41,881 nt of DNA, from assembly GCA_913058185.1 (NCBI GenBank), contig CAJXQX010000030.1, positions 1 through 41,881 on the forward strand. The letters are read 5' to 3'. The DNA comes from an uncultured Verrucomicrobiota bacterium. Its GTDB lineage: Bacteria > Verrucomicrobiota > Verrucomicrobiia > Opitutales > Opitutaceae. The notes below the pieces were generated by a model. That model had not been told where the DNA came from. It ran no database searches and saw nothing but the letters and a program-made list of their open reading frames with translations. Position numbers and translations under genes: made by a program. Below are positions 41,881 to 41,881 of the stretch, in pieces (position 1 is the first letter of the stretch; each line of letters begins with the position of its first letter).

Positions 41881-41881
41881 C

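Overview
The window looks like a piece of a chromosome from the phylum Verrucomicrobiota, most likely close to Opitutaceae. This is an inference from gene content: a PVC-type secreted dehydrogenase with a haem-binding C-terminus, a TPR/ExbB/ExbD/VWA envelope cluster, a GYF_2-domain membrane protein, SufU-SufS, a four-helix-bundle gene and a GxxExxY gene inside transporter loci, and REP-like hairpins between genes. Most genes lack a clear Shine-Dalgarno sequence. No rRNA, CRISPR array, integrase or complete insertion sequence was seen.

Layout. 1-3.7 kb: NfeD-type membrane protease (cut by the window edge), aldose epimerase, TatA, Smr-domain protein, RRM protein with a strong terminator. 3.7-9.4 kb: an ECF sigma / membrane anti-sigma pair, a small membrane protein divergent from an OxyR-like regulator with a near-consensus OxyR operator, a phasin-like protein coupled to a UbiB-type kinase, and a long adenylate-kinase-like protein. 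9.5-14.2 kb (minus): a MacB-type export operon (adaptor, ATPase, two permeases) with a four-helix-bundle gene between the permeases. 14.3-16.1 kb (minus): BamE-like lipoprotein, SlyD-like isomerase, FAD oxidoreductase. 16.3-19.3 kb: PVC-type dehydrogenase. 19.6-24.0 kb: the tesA / ybbA-ybbP arrangement, interrupted by a GxxExxY gene flanked by inverted repeats. 24.0-27.4 kb: a barrel / cupredoxin / nucleotide cyclase module running into the tail of a second ECF sigma gene. 27.5-31.8 kb: GYF_2 membrane protein, oligopeptide-binding lipoprotein, secreted protein, OGG1-like DNA glycosylase. 31.8-39.3 kb (minus): two TPR-type proteins, ExbB, two ExbD proteins, a membrane-anchored VWA protein and a glyoxalase. 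39.7-41.6 kb (minus): tRNA-Ser(GGA), SufS, SufU.

The most striking property is the number of broken genes. Five otherwise coherent genes carry one in-frame stop each (sigma at 4370, permeases at 10051 and 11871, barrel at 24276, TPR protein at 38956). Every one is TAA or TGA and could come from CAA or CGA by a single C-to-T change. In addition, a lipoprotein is frameshifted in a short homopolymer, an adaptor gene has lost its 5' part next to a FAD gene, and a cyclase and a convergent sigma gene both lose their 3' ends exactly at a GAATTC site. Whether this is real gene decay, recent deletions, or damage, cloning or assembly error cannot be decided from the sequence alone, but the pattern is clear.

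Other points of interest: an OxyR-like regulator without the peroxidatic cysteine but with a CTAT-N7-ATAG-N7-CTAT operator over its own start codon, a palindromic in-frame insertion in a DNA glycosylase, a gene-less copy of the GxxExxY-flanking repeat between the two exbD genes, and an ExbB/ExbD system whose partner is a transmembrane VWA protein instead of a recognisable TonB.
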